A stretch of DNA of 64,000 bases, taken from assembly GCA_020226215.1 (NCBI GenBank), contig CM035230.1:3619501-3683500 (forward strand), written 5' to 3'. Both the position numbers and the translations under genes were made by a program. Below are positions 38,730 to 50,209 of the stretch, piece by piece (position 1 is the first letter of the stretch; the number at the start of each line of letters is the position of its first letter). The stretch comes from Sindora glabra (taxonomy: Eukaryota > Streptophyta > Magnoliopsida > Fabales > Fabaceae). The notes under the pieces are model-generated. The model was not told where the DNA came from. It did no database searches and was given only the letters and a program-made list of their open reading frames with translations.

Positions 38730-40407
38730 TGTTGGTATGTGTCCTAGGAACTAATTATAAAGATGATTATAATAATACAAAATGTATTATATTTTACTTC
38801 AAGCAATGCAATTATTATATTTTATTTTTATTTTTTTATATATCTACGTAATTTATAACTTAATATAATAATTATCCTTGGAATAATTTTACTATTTCTA
38901 AAATGCCCCTAGTTAAATATTATTACGAAAAGGATAGTAATAATACATCGAGACTTACATGTATAGTAACTGATGATTATTAATTATGAATATGTAATAT
39001 CAAGTCAATACATGAGTACATTGTTAATGAACATATGTACTGGATTGACCCACAATGAAAAAATTAAATGGATTGTCATGTGTCATCAGTTATTCTCACG
39101 AGACCATAATGCATGTAGTCTTTTGACTTGAAGTCACTACGGTTCTCTTCATGAGGAGTCACACATTTTGATGTTGTCTTATATCACCTTTAACTAGGAT
39201 GTGTTATAGGACGTTGATTGGGTGTGTTATAAATCATGTAGAAGGATGAGTGATATAGATGGGAATTTTGTTCCTATTACATAGTAGGAGTGATATCCTT
39301 AGACTCCTTGATTGAGTGAGATTAAGAAATGCATAGCCATACTCAAATGAATTAATATAAGATATTAATCATTTGTTTAAGTTAGTTTACTCGATATCAA
39401 GAAACATAAATTAAATATCAACGAAGATGATGCATTCCATGCCTCTAGTTCGATTTGGATATCGTTACAAAAGGGACTATGTTGCAAAGTGTTGTTCACA
39501 CATTAAGTGAATATTGAGTCACAAATATTTTTTACTACTTGGGTAATAGTGATGTATTGTTAGATACCGTTCATTATCTATAATCCACAAATGGGCTATC
39601 ACCAACGTATTAAAAATCTACAGGGTCACACAAGAAATAGAAATGAGACAATAATTAATTAGACTTTAGTTGGACTAAAATTCAATTAATTTGGCTTATT
39701 TTCGTACATATATATATTATTAAAATAATAATATATTTTCAAGTAATACATATGGTATATTATATGATATTATTTAATATTAAAGTAATATTAGATAATT
39801 ATATTATTAGATATTAGAAAATTTTATTATGAGATATTATTATTTTCTAATATAAGATAACTATATGTCATGTTAATATTAGATAATTATATTATAAGAT
39901 AATATTATTATTTAATATTAAATAATTAATGGATAAGTCTTATCTCTCCTCACTCTCTTCATGATAAGGAGAAGGTGATAGTTATTAAGTGAAATTAGAT
40001 TTTTGGAAACATTATCCTAATAGGACTAGGAATGTGATATGCCTTAGTTCTATAAAAGGAACTTGAAGGTAGCACTTTAAATATATATATTAGCTGCCAT
40101 TAAACCCTAAATCACTCAAGAAAATGCACTAATCTTAATCCTAGTGAGAGAGACATATCCTAGTAGATTCGTGGAGGCTCAGAAGTAATTGTTCACTCTA
40201 TGTGGACACCGTAGAGATGTTGTACTTTTTGGCCAACGTTTGATTCGTGATTCATTTCAGTCTCTCAAAGTTTTGTTCATAAAGAACGCAAGCACACAAA
40301 AAGGTAAAATCCTAACATTGATTTATGCTCTTTTGCATGGATCCTTGGTAGGATTTAGATCATAAAAATTTTAATTTTTGCTACGTATGCTGATCTGAAA
40401 CTTAACA
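38730..40407 (+). repeat. Copia solo LTR, 1,678 bp, inside LTR copy E
   Basis: It starts TGTTGGTATGTGTCCTAGGA and ends CTGAAACTTAACA. The flanks CAAAC (38725-38729) and CAAAC (40408-40412) form a perfect 5-bp target-site duplication. No primer site follows, so it arose by LTR-LTR recombination. The phrase GCATGGATCCTTGGT near its end is shared with the copia LTR at 5813-7256, placing both in the Angela/BARE-like lineage, but they are different families. An AT-only stretch with local inverted repeats lies at 39710-39930. Confidence 0.93.
40051..40058 (+). promoter_or_regulatory. TATA box of the copia solo LTR
   Basis: TATAAAAG lies ~1.3 kb into the LTR and ~350 bases from its end, as expected for the U3/R border. 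The following CACTC-rich leader fits R. Confidence 0.6.
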
Positions 40408-40972
40408 CAAACTCTCTAGATTTCCAAAATATGCAAAGTCAAGCCTTGGATTAGGTATTCACCTACATGCAACTTGAATTCCATATTTTACATCACAAGA
40501 CAAAGTAATCTTGACTATACACTAATACATAATATCCTTATCATACCACATAAAATCTATTTCAAATAGTCATCACATTTTTAAACAACTAATGAGGTTC
40601 AATCATAATCATATCAATTTCTTACAATCATATCAAATAGTCACATTCAATTACAAACAAAGTTCCAACATCATATAATATCATATAGGTATTGATAATG
40701 GACATACATGCAGTCATATTTTAACTTTTGGGTTAAGTTTATATTTTTCATAAATTATTTGTTAAGAATTTCTCATCCGACTTTCATATTGTCACCGTTG
40801 TCATATTTCTCATTTTCAATGCCACTCATGGAAGTATTCACAAATAATATACATGTGAGAGCTCCATCAATAGTTATTACAATTACTATGCTTTCATTAC
40901 ACACGCTGATCAATTAACATTCTTTCATACAGCTATTTGTACTTATATCATCAAATTGAGTTTATGCATGAG

Positions 40973-41071
<99 letters not shown>
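40973..41071. repeat. (TA)n microsatellite with TG interruptions in LTR copy E
   Basis: About 100 bases of TA dinucleotides with single G substitutions at 40990, 41020 and 41054, so older than the pure run at 37594. Confidence 0.95.
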
Positions 41072-43133
41072 GAATATAAAATCTATACTATTAGTTAGAA
41101 AATACAATTCATAACATTTAAATAATCTTTATTTAAGATAAAAAAATATGTAATGAGATATATACTTACGTAGGGTGCTTCTACACTATTAAGAGTTCTA
41201 GAATATCCACACATCTTTTCATTTTTTACTCCTATTTCACAATTGAAAAAAATAAACTATAATTATATGAGTATCATGTACTTCCTTTCTAATCATCATG
41301 ATTTTATATTCAAATCATAGTATAACAATTTCTAAGTTTATAGGCTTCTCTTATGTTTTAAAATATTAGCCTTTAAAACTCAAAATACTATCTATTATAG
41401 AGATCTTTCTAAACTAAACATAGATCAAATTAAAATGTGAGAACTTCATACTCCAATCATGTTCTTATAATATTATGTTAATATTTTGTAGCATAATACT
41501 CTTATGCTTCCAAGTTATTAATCAAGTTTCTTAAAGTGAATATATATATTACATAATGCACTTTTTCTTAACTAAACTACAAATCACCTAAAAACATGGA
41601 GATTAATAATATAAAAGCTCTAATCATGCTATTTTAATATTTTACAACATAAAAATTTAGTTTTCCAAAGTTATCATCATGTATCCAAAATCTATATATA
41701 AATGAGATTTCCTGTACCAAACTCAAATCCTTTAAAATATTAAGATATAATACTTCATTTTTACTTTAATCCTCATATTTCAAAATTTTATATCATAAAA
41801 TTCCAATTTCCTAAGCCATTACTTTATATTTCGAACATATACAAAATGGGTTTTTCTAATTTGGTTTCTAACACCTAACACTAGTAAAATTAATGGTAGA
41901 AATAGATCACAAACATATTATTTTAGCCTTTTGTAGCATAAAAATCTCAAATTGCAAAAGTATTATCATTTTTCTCAAAATATATACAATAGGTTTTTCT
42001 TGGATTCAACTTCAAATCAGCATAAATATTAAAATATTATGATATAGACTTGCTCACCACCATCAAGAAAGGTAGTCAGCAATTTGTTGACATTAGAAAA
42101 TGAGAGAGCTTTGCAAAAGATAGACACCCATTTCCATGGTGGCAAGAGCAATGATCTGAGTTCCCTTGAGCTTCTAGGCATTGTCAAAGCTGGGAGGAGC
42201 ACACGAAGGAGTTCAACTAGCACTTGATTGTTGGAGATGATGGAGACCACAGTGGACTAGCTCAAGAGAAGTAACATCTTTATTGTTATTCTTATTGCAA
42301 AACGTGGCCTCTTTATGCCCACCAATAGCAGTTGAGCTGAAGCCATAAGCAAAGGAGAAATGCACGAAGGTCGGTGAAGGCAATGGCAGTTAAAAATGCA
42401 AGGCTTAGTAGCAATAAGTGACTGGAAATGAAAAAGGAAGAGTAAAAGAGAGAGAGAGACAGTAGGAAGAGAGGGTGAGGAAAGAGAAAAAAATTTCTAT
42501 CCAAAAATAATGAAGGAGAGAAGAGTATCGAGGAATTATATAAAAATAGTGAACTAAAATAAATAAAGAAAAATGAGGGAGAGAGAAAATGCAAAAGGTA
42601 AGTTAAAGGTTTTGATTCTACACATTGCAATGCATCATAAACCTATATTCCCTATTAATCTTAACAATTCATTCTTATCACAAAAGGTCTTGACCATTAA
42701 TCTATTGTAGTAACTCATTTTTATAAAAATGGTTTATTTAAAATTTCAACTTCATTATTTCTAGTTTTCCTTCAATTTATATATATTTGTAATAACTTGA
42801 TAAAATTAAAAATCCTAAAATAAGTATTTTTATCTCCCTTAATTCCTAAAAATAAATTATCAAATACCAATAATTAATTTATAAAATATTATACTCATAA
42901 TTATATTTCCAACTTATGAGAAAATTCTCATAAATATTTAAACAAACCTCAAATTAATAATGATCATATATAAAATAAATAAATTTTAAATATTATCATA
43001 AATATCATTTTTAATATTCCAAAACTTTTAATATGAAAAATAAATTCAAAACTAAATATTAATCAAATAAATAAATAATTATTCACAAGTATAAAAATTT
43101 ATAAAATTTTAAATTTTAACTTGGGATATTGTA

Positions 43134-43518
43134 TTTATAATAGCTTGATAAATTTGAAAGTCTTAAAATAAATATTTTAATCTCCATCAATTCCAAAAAA
43201 TAATTTATAAAATGCAAGTAAATTATTTCATAAATCTTTACACCCATGCTTATTAAAATTATTTCCTACTTGTGAGAAATTCCTTGTAAAAATTATTTTA
43301 AACTAATTTTAAATCAATAATGGCCATATAAAAATAATTAAATTTTGAGTATCATCACAAGTATCATTTTTAATATTTTAGAACCTTTTAAAAAGGAAAG
43401 AAATTTAAAACTAATATTAATCAAATAAATAAGCAATATCCATAAGTATAAAAGTTTATAAAACTTTAAATACTTGAAAATTTATAAAACCTTAAATATT
43501 AACCCATGGTATTAGACA
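43134..43518 (-). repeat. Long LTR family, outer part of the split 5' LTR
   Basis: This is the first ~385 bases of the LTR whose remainder is at 31535-34538. On the minus strand it starts TGTCTAATACCATGGGTTAA at 43518, with a purine-rich tract GGGGGATAAGG just upstream. It aligns with 29400-29876, the start of the truncated 3' LTR. The same LTR may therefore end one element on its right and start another on its left. Confidence 0.65.
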
Positions 43519-44602
43519 ACCTTATCCCCCGCCACCCTAGATATAAGGCTACCACCTTATCCTTCTAACCTTTACAACATCTTTCTTTGTCTACAAAGAA
43601 TGCATATCTTCCCTATATATCATATTCAAGAAGAGCAATGATAAGATTTTGGTAGTATGCATCAATTGCTCATTTCATTGGGTATGGTTAAAATATCAAC
43701 TATACTATAAAAGTTTTGTTGACAAAATTTGCCCTTATCATGTATTCAATTTCATCATCACATATCATTATGTATAAAATTGATATATAACCTTTCCATT
43801 CAAGATAATAATAATTAACTCTTTTGAATGTCTATCAATCATAGCTTAAGCATCATGAAATGTATTGCCAGTTTTAATTACTTACAACATTTCTTGATGA
43901 GAAGTATTAAATGTTTAACTTGTTAGGTAGTATGAATACTCCTATGGTTTTGGGCCTTTTGGACTTTCAAATTAACTCAAATTTTTACAAAAATTTTGTC
44001 TAATACTTATAAAATATTACAAATCATCAAACATCTATTTTCTTAGAATTTTTGGAATGCTACTCATGTAGTACCAAAATCATGAATTTCAAAATAGAAT
44101 AGCACATGAGTGATTGCAATAGAAGTATCTTTTTAACATCCAAATCATTTCTAATCTTCACCAAATTTTTTTACAATGTCCCTAACATTTTAAATGATGG
44201 AAAAATTCAATTATTTCACAAAAAAATTATATTGGTACTATTCACATAGAAGCAAAATCACAAAATTGCCAAATCTAAGCAGTTTTGGAGTTGTTGTAAT
44301 AAATGAGCCTTTTTTACATCCAAATCAACTCTAATTGTTACCAAATTTTTCTAAAAGCTTGCTAATATGTTAATAATTAAATAACATTAATTCCTTTAAT
44401 TTTTCTCAATCAAATTATTGCACAAACAACATTAAACTTCAAAACATAGAATCTAGAATTCTATTTTGAATTCTTACAACATAAGTCTAAAAAAATTTAC
44501 TTTTTATATCTTTAAAATTTACCAAAAATTCTTTCTTTCCACATATATTCTAACATTATTTATAATATCAAAATGCCAAAAGTTGAAATTTTATCGATTC
44601 CT
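43519..44602 (-). mobile_element. Internal remnant of a minus-strand gypsy element
   Basis: It lies between a primer-site remnant (44603-44619) and the start of a long LTR (43518). Bases 43519-43640 are copy 3 of the conserved block, ending in GGGGGATAAGG, a polypurine-like tract directly at the LTR. No gag or pol motif was found. It has probably lost most of its interior. Confidence 0.45.
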
Positions 44603-44619
44603 AACCTTTGATACCAAAA
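44603..44619 (-). other. Primer-binding-site remnant (tRNA-Met type)
   Basis: The minus strand reads TTTTGGTATCAAAGGTT, which resembles TTTGGTATCAGAGC plus the usual TTAGG that follows it in Tekay/Del-like elements. It defines the inner end of the LTR to its right. Confidence 0.55.
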
Positions 44620-44620
44620 A

Positions 44621-45660
44621 GTAATAGAAAACATACTATGGACCTCTTTTGAAAGTTTGGTCTCTAAATTTAACAAAAACCCTATTATCGTCTCTTATGG
44701 AAACTTAGTGGATACTCTCTAACCAATCTTGACACTAAAATACCAATACCATATCATCATATCAACATTTATATAATGTGAAAACTAAACCATATGGCAC
44801 CATAAATTAACTTCACACGTATAATAGCATGTATTATCATGTTCTTTATCTTTCATAAAAAAACTTAAAGGAATAAGGGATAGTTGCCAGTCACCTTAAA
44901 TTCTTGACTCTTTAACTTTTTAAAAACTCCTTAAAGTAGTAAATTTACTAAAATAAACCAAATTTTAGGAATCTTGAGGAGAAAGTTTTCATAAAAACTT
45001 AAAGAAGATGAAGGGAAACCTAATTTACCTTGCAAGAACTAGAAGAAATTACTTGGAGATCCTCTTAGAAATTGTTGGAGAATTAAGAACCTTACTAGAA
45101 AAACCCTAGGATGTCACAGTTTAGCTAAAAAGAAAGAGCAGAATTTTTTTTAAGAAATAGCCTCAAATGTCTTATATATAATCTTATTCTAAAGCTTCCA
45201 TCATAGGCTACCCTTTTATTTTTTATTTTATATTTTTTGTTAAGATTTGGTGATAATTGGCACATGCTGCATGCTTTTTGGGGCATAAATCAAAAGATAA
45301 TTTTCTTAAACCACTTAAATTTAGCCAAATATAAGGCTTATAAACAAACACTAACAAATCTATCTAATTTTTCACTTGTTCGCTTAATTATCATTAAATT
45401 CCTCTATAAGCTTAGGCTTTATTCAGCCTTTATTTTTTCAACTTCTAAAATTAGATTTGGGCTAAAAGAATTTAAGCCAAAATAGTCTAAATGAATAAAG
45501 ATGATTTACCTTCATTTTGGGCCCAATCGTTATGTTTTTGGCCTACTAGGGCCCTAATTTCCTATTAGGCCATTGTATAATTTTCCTAAACTTAATATTG
45601 AGTTTTTAATTGTATTTTAAATCATACTAGTGTCTAATATATTTGTTACAAAAATTCTAG
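44621..45660 (-). repeat. Decayed gypsy LTR (minus strand)
   Basis: Read on the minus strand, a U3-like region with several GGGCCC/GGCCTAATAGG words is followed by a TATA box (45171-45180). Then comes a leader containing CTAGGGTTTTTCTAG, and finally a primer site. This order is typical of Tekay/Del-type LTRs. The outer limit is uncertain. The 82-codon plus-strand frame at 45237-45485 is antisense to U3 and has no known domain. Confidence 0.5.
45171..45180 (-). promoter_or_regulatory. TATA box in the decayed minus-strand LTR
   Basis: The minus strand reads TATATATAAG, followed ~35 bases later by a CTTTCTTTTT leader. The position relative to the primer site (~550 bases) is sensible. Confidence 0.5.
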
Positions 45661-46990
45661 TTAGATGTACATTCAAACCATCTTTATAATTCATTCGAAT
45701 TTTACCCAATTACCTTAGTTTTAGGCATTTTCTATTGAAAATCCTTGTGCTCATCTTGTTGTTTCCTATTGAATTTGTGCTTAAATTCAAGTTTAAGTCC
45801 TTGTTATTGATTAAATTATGTTTTTCCATTGCTATTTCTATATAATTATATTAAATTCCTTAATTTAAGTCTAATTTGTAAGTTAATTTTATGTTTTAGC
45901 TTGTTCTTATGTTCAATCTTTGAATCTATTGTTGTTTGTTGCTTTTTATAGCTCAAATTTGTGCAAATTTGTATTTGGATCTACCAAATTTTGTTAGAAA
46001 TTAATTGATTTAAAAGCTTGCATTCAAGTTGTTTGCAAAAAATTCAAATTTTAGAGTTCAATTGCAAGTGAAAATACCATAATTGAGTATTGCATAAAAT
46101 TGCATAGTACCTAAGTATAGTAGTTATGTTCTTGAAGGCAGTGATCACCTAAACTTATGGTACTTGAATACCTTAAACAAATTATTCAATACTCAAGTCT
46201 AGTACCTAAGTACTGCAAAGCAGAAGTAACATCAATCTCTTATACTTAAGTACTTTTCTGTTACATGTGATATTCAATTATAATCATCTTTTTACTTTAT
46301 TTTACTTAATAACAAAGGTGTTATACAATCATTTAGGGCAATGATCAAAGAAAAACAAAGAGAAAATCAAAAGAAAAGTGAATTAGAAAAAATAAAGGAA
46401 AAGAAAAAACAAGATCAAAAGTGAAAATTAAATAAAACAAAGCAAAGAAAAAAATCAAAAAGAAAGAAAAACAAAAGAAAGAAAGGATCCCAAAAAGGGA
46501 AAGTTGTTTTTCAAAGAAGTTTGTTACTCAATTATATACATTAATTCATCCTTGTATGCTTTATTTTATCTTTGAACTTCTTATTTTAAATTAAACTTTT
46601 CACTACTTCTTTCATACATTTCAGTCTTCCATTGTCCAATAATCTCCTAGTTCTTAGTCTTATTTCTTCATTATCTATTATGTATCTTTGTTTCTTCTTT
46701 TGTGTTTCCCTTTTTTGAATTCCAAGTGTACTTATTAGTCTTTTAATTGTTTAGTTCTTTATTAAGTGAAATTACTTGTTACATTTATTGAATCTTGTTG
46801 ATAATGTCACCTAGTTCACAAAGAACCATTAAGAAGGAAAGAAAAGAATGGCAAAAGGTAAGAGTGTGTGAGATCACTTAAAGGTAAAAGCCTTACTTAG
46901 TGTGCAAAAATGAGTAAAGTATTTCAAATCTTAAGTGAAAGATTGTGCTTTTGCCAAGTCTTATTTTTTATCAAACCATTTAATGCAAGG
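45661..46990 (+). other. Unassigned AT-rich stretch, probably leader of the CRM/Reina-like element
   Basis: No gene was recognised. Bases 46340-46490 are strongly purine-rich (AAAG/GAAA repeats). Bases 46800-46960 are the reverse complement of the repeat words at 14290-14490. Because the gag of the following element seems to begin just downstream, this may be its 5' LTR or leader. No primer site was found. Confidence 0.35.
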
Positions 46991-47175
46991 AAAAACTTTT
47001 ATAAAAATCTCAAGAAGTAGTGTAAACAATAATAACATAATAAGAATAATTCTAGAATAATAGAAGAAAGTTATGTGAGAATAATTGGAAAAGATTGAAC
47101 GAATAGAAAGAAAAGGAAGGAAGAAGAGAGAAAATGAGAGATAATATGATGAAGAAGGAGAATATAGTAACAAGG
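46991..47175 (+). pseudogene. CRM/Reina-like gag, N-terminal piece
   Basis: A purine-rich run encodes Arg/Glu/Met-rich sequence with stops, the usual N-terminal spacer of this gag type. It stops at the solo LTR (47176) and resumes at 49829 after the duplicated CAAGG. Assignment rests on continuity with the better preserved part downstream. Confidence 0.4.
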
Positions 47176-47710
47176 TGTAACACCCTTACTTATCAACGCC
47201 TTATTCCTTATTTACTAGATGATTATACGTACTCATTCGCCATCTACCTCAAGCTAATACGGAATATCTCAAAATTCTGTACTTTATACACATGAGCAAA
47301 AGTCATATAACTATACAAAAGTTCGATTTACAAAATATACATCCGTCATATACAATTTCACCAACTATACAATTATTTTACAACTTCGAACATCATTGCC
47401 CTCTATCATGAGAGCCTTTGGAAGCATCACCTGGAATGGTTAGTCACAATATAGAAAAAAACATAAGAAACAAAGTTTCCCAGTAGCTAGCTATTACCAT
47501 AAAAATATATTAAGCCATTCCAGATCCTTAAGCAAATAAAACGTACGTTTCAAAAATAATTAATCATTTGTCATATCTTTATCATCTCAATCCGTACCAT
47601 TGTAGGAAATGTGCATCACACATAACAATCCACAACAATCATCAAGCCCATTCAGGGACTTATCACAAAAAATATCTAGATGGCCATCTCAAACAATCGT
47701 ACCTAGGCCT

Positions 47711-47960
47711 CACACAGCATCACGCTGTCTTCCCGGGGTCCCGAGCCACAAAGGCCTAACACAGTATCACACTGTCTTCCCGAGGTCCCTGGCCATAGAT
47801 ACCACACACAACAAATGCACTATTATCCCCGGGGATCCCGAGCCTTAGGCCAAACACAGTATTCTACTGTCTGCCCGGGTTGTGCCACAACAATTGCATT
47901 AACATTCCGAGGATCCGAGCCATAGGCCAAACACACACAGTATCACACTGTCTTCCCGGA
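47711..47960. repeat. Array of ACAGT..ACTGT hairpin units in the solo LTR
   Basis: Four related units contain CACAGTATCACACTGTCTTC, or close variants, starting near 47711, 47759, 47855 and 47924. Each is followed by CCCGGGGTCC-like and GAGCC words. ACAGT and ACTGT flank a five-base loop, so each unit can form a small hairpin. Spacing is irregular (about 48, 96 and 69 bases). Confidence 0.7.
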
Positions 47961-48386
47961 ATGCGTGCACAACAATTCCATACACCTTCCATACACAACA
48001 ATTCCATACACATTCCATAACAATCTCATACAATACAGAAAATCATGTAATAGAAAACAGCTTAAGGATAAAGCTAGCTACCTTTACAAGCTTCCAATGT
48101 GATGTTCCCTTTGCTCTCACCAAAAACTCCTTTACACTTCCTCTTGCCTTTGCAAGTTGTCACTCTTTAGTCTATACAAATACACATCATAATTTCTTAT
48201 TAGAACATCATCACTTTCTCTAAACCTCATGTATTCTTTACTTTCCCCACTTAATTAAATGCATACTTAGATGCTCTACACTTTGCTTTCAAGCCTTAAA
48301 ATGACATATATGAACATTAGAAAAGGATCCAAAGGTAAAACCATGCAAAACGTGAAGAAACCAAGCCAAAAAGTTCACTTAACAAA

Positions 48387-48622
48387 GAACACGGGGGTCC
48401 CATACCCCGTGTTCAAGGCCGTGTTCCTTACTGGTTCACTTCAGGGCTACTCGACAAAGAACACGGGGGTGAACACGGGCCGTGTTCTACCCCGTGTACC
48501 TTACTGCCCTTCAGTCCTGAGGTAAACACGGGGAGTGTTGCACCCCGTGTAGCACACTGATCAGCTTCGACGAAGAACACGGGGTACAACACGGGCCGTG
48601 TTCTACCCCGTGTACTTCACTG
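48387..48622. repeat. Array of GAACACGGGG/CCCCGTGTTC inverted units in the solo LTR
   Basis: Units begin at 48387, 48459, 48524 and 48575 (spacing 72, 65 and 51). Each has GAACACGGGG (or AAACACGGGG) followed by its inverse CCCCGTGT, often with ACACGGGCCGTGTT between. Each can fold into a GC-rich stem-loop. Units are separated by ACTG-containing spacers. Similar ACACGGGCCGTGT motifs are known from other plant gypsy LTRs; this is from memory. Confidence 0.75.
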
Positions 48623-49828
48623 ATCCTCCGAAAACACATTAAACAGCTATAACTCCTTCCTTCCTTCTTTTTCATATCTATAGTTTTAGCTTCTCAAAAA
48701 GGAAAAAGCACAAAAACACCTTCACAACTCCAAGTTTCATCTTCCATAAGCTTCATAAATTCATAGAAACCAATTTAACTTCATCAATTTAGCCAAGTTC
48801 TAAACATATCATGCCAACACTACACATGCACCATTATGCCTCTAAAACCCAAATATGTACATCATGTTTCTTGCTATTTTTACACCAAACCAAAGCCATA
48901 GATCAACATAACAACATCTAAAACACCATTAAACATATTCAAATCATCCTAAACTCCATGTTCAACCACCTTTGACCACACCAACATCAAGATTTCAAGA
49001 AAACTAACAAGAGCACAATAAGGAGCTTTTAGAGGAGAACAACTTTACCTCTTGCTACAACTTGAAAATCCTCACTTGGAGCTCCCCAAACTTAATCAAA
49101 CTTGAGCTTTTCTTCACTCTAGGCACATCAATGGATAGAGCTTGATGAGAGGAGCAACTTTTCCTTCTACCACTAAGCTTAAAACTCACTATTTTTGGGT
49201 GAAAAACTCAAAAGAAACTTTCTCTCTCTCTCTCCTGCACGTTTTGGAGCTTCTTTCATGGAGTTGCTGCAGCTTTTTGGAGAAATGGAGAAGAAAGAAG
49301 ACTTTTCAAGAAGCTTCTAGGGATATTTTGGTCATTTTGACAATTCTCAAGGGTATTTTAGTCCTTTTTCACCAAAAGTAAGGCTATTCTTGCCAATAAT
49401 TTTCTAACAATGACACTTGTCATAAATCCATTGGTCACACTAATAAAAATCATATATTGCACCCCAAAACTCTTGGTTATTCATATTAGATCCCAAACCC
49501 TTAATTATTTCACTTTAACCACACCCGATTTTACATTTTTGCAATTTAGTCCATAGGGTCTCTGTCTATTTAAAATTCCTTACACCATCAGACTTAGACA
49601 ACCTCCCCTTTTAGGGTTTTCCAACCTCCTCTGATCATTCATACTATTTAGGGAAATTAATTCTTTCCCTACTATCCTTTTCCTTCAAAATTTCATTTAC
49701 CCTTACACTTAATTCCTTTCAACTTGAGATTCACCCACCAGGCTAATTCAAACATGCTCTTCATTTCTACAGCCTCAGAAAATAAAGACTCAAATAATAG
49801 AATTAAAAATTCGGGATATTACACAAGG

Positions 49829-50209
49829 CAGGTAGTGAGGGTCTAAACTTATTTAATAGAAGTAAGGGAAGAAGTAATGAAATGAGAGAATAACTAAGAA
49901 GAGATGATAGGAGATATAAGAAAAGAAGAAATGAAGGGAGAGATGAAAGAAAAGGAGGAGATAGGAGAAGGATGGAAGAATTGGATGATAAACTTAACAA
50001 TATCAAGATAAAGATACCTTCATTCTAAAGGAAAAATGATATGAATGCATACTTCGAGTAGAAAGAAGAAAGATGGAGTTGATCTTTGATTGCCATAATT
50101 ATTTCAAAGTGAAGAAGATAAGGCTTGTGATTATTGAATTTTTAGAATATGCTATTGTTTGGTGGTAACAATTCATGACAAATGTCTGGTAAAATAAAAA
50201 AAAGACATA
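49829..50209 (+). pseudogene. CRM/Reina-like gag, middle piece
   Basis: After a charged Arg/Glu run, the frame gives ELDDKLNNIKIKIPSF near 49980-50028. Degenerate MNAYFE, LVVIEF-like and WW words follow up to ~50170, the core of the retrotransposon gag domain. It is cut by LTR copy I at 50210 and resumes at 53703. Several stops are present. The gag of this group forms the particle; this copy cannot. Confidence 0.7.

Larger units (their letters stand above)
47176..49823 (-). repeat. Solo LTR of another gypsy family, 2,648 bp
   Basis: On the plus strand it begins TGTAACACCC and ends GGGATATTACA. Read on minus it starts TGTAATATCCCG and ends GGGTGTTACA. The flanks CAAGG (47171-47175) and CAAGG (49824-49828) are a perfect 5-bp target-site duplication. 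It holds two internal arrays: CACAGTATCACACTGTC units (47711-47960) and GAACACGGGG/CCCCGTGTTC units (48387-48622). It is more GC-rich and less decayed than its host. No coding frame was recognised. It interrupts the gag of the CRM/Reina-like element. Confidence 0.9.

Noticed and set aside
42313..42630. 105-codon minus-strand Ser/Phe/Leu-rich frame
   Set aside because: Same pyrimidine-rich LTR tract in copy E; no domain.
43131..43140. TATAA target duplication for LTR copy E (34534-34538 and 43136-43140)
   Set aside because: The adjoining LTR terminus is damaged and the word is common in AT-rich DNA, so the match may be chance.
45119..45130. Possible LTR start TGTGACATCC on the minus strand
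   Set aside because: It lies downstream of a TATA box and before a primer site in the same LTR, so it is more likely leader sequence.
48387..48622. CRISPR-like regularly spaced palindromic repeats
   Set aside because: Unit spacing is irregular, spacers are related to each other, and it sits inside a plant solo LTR with a target duplication.
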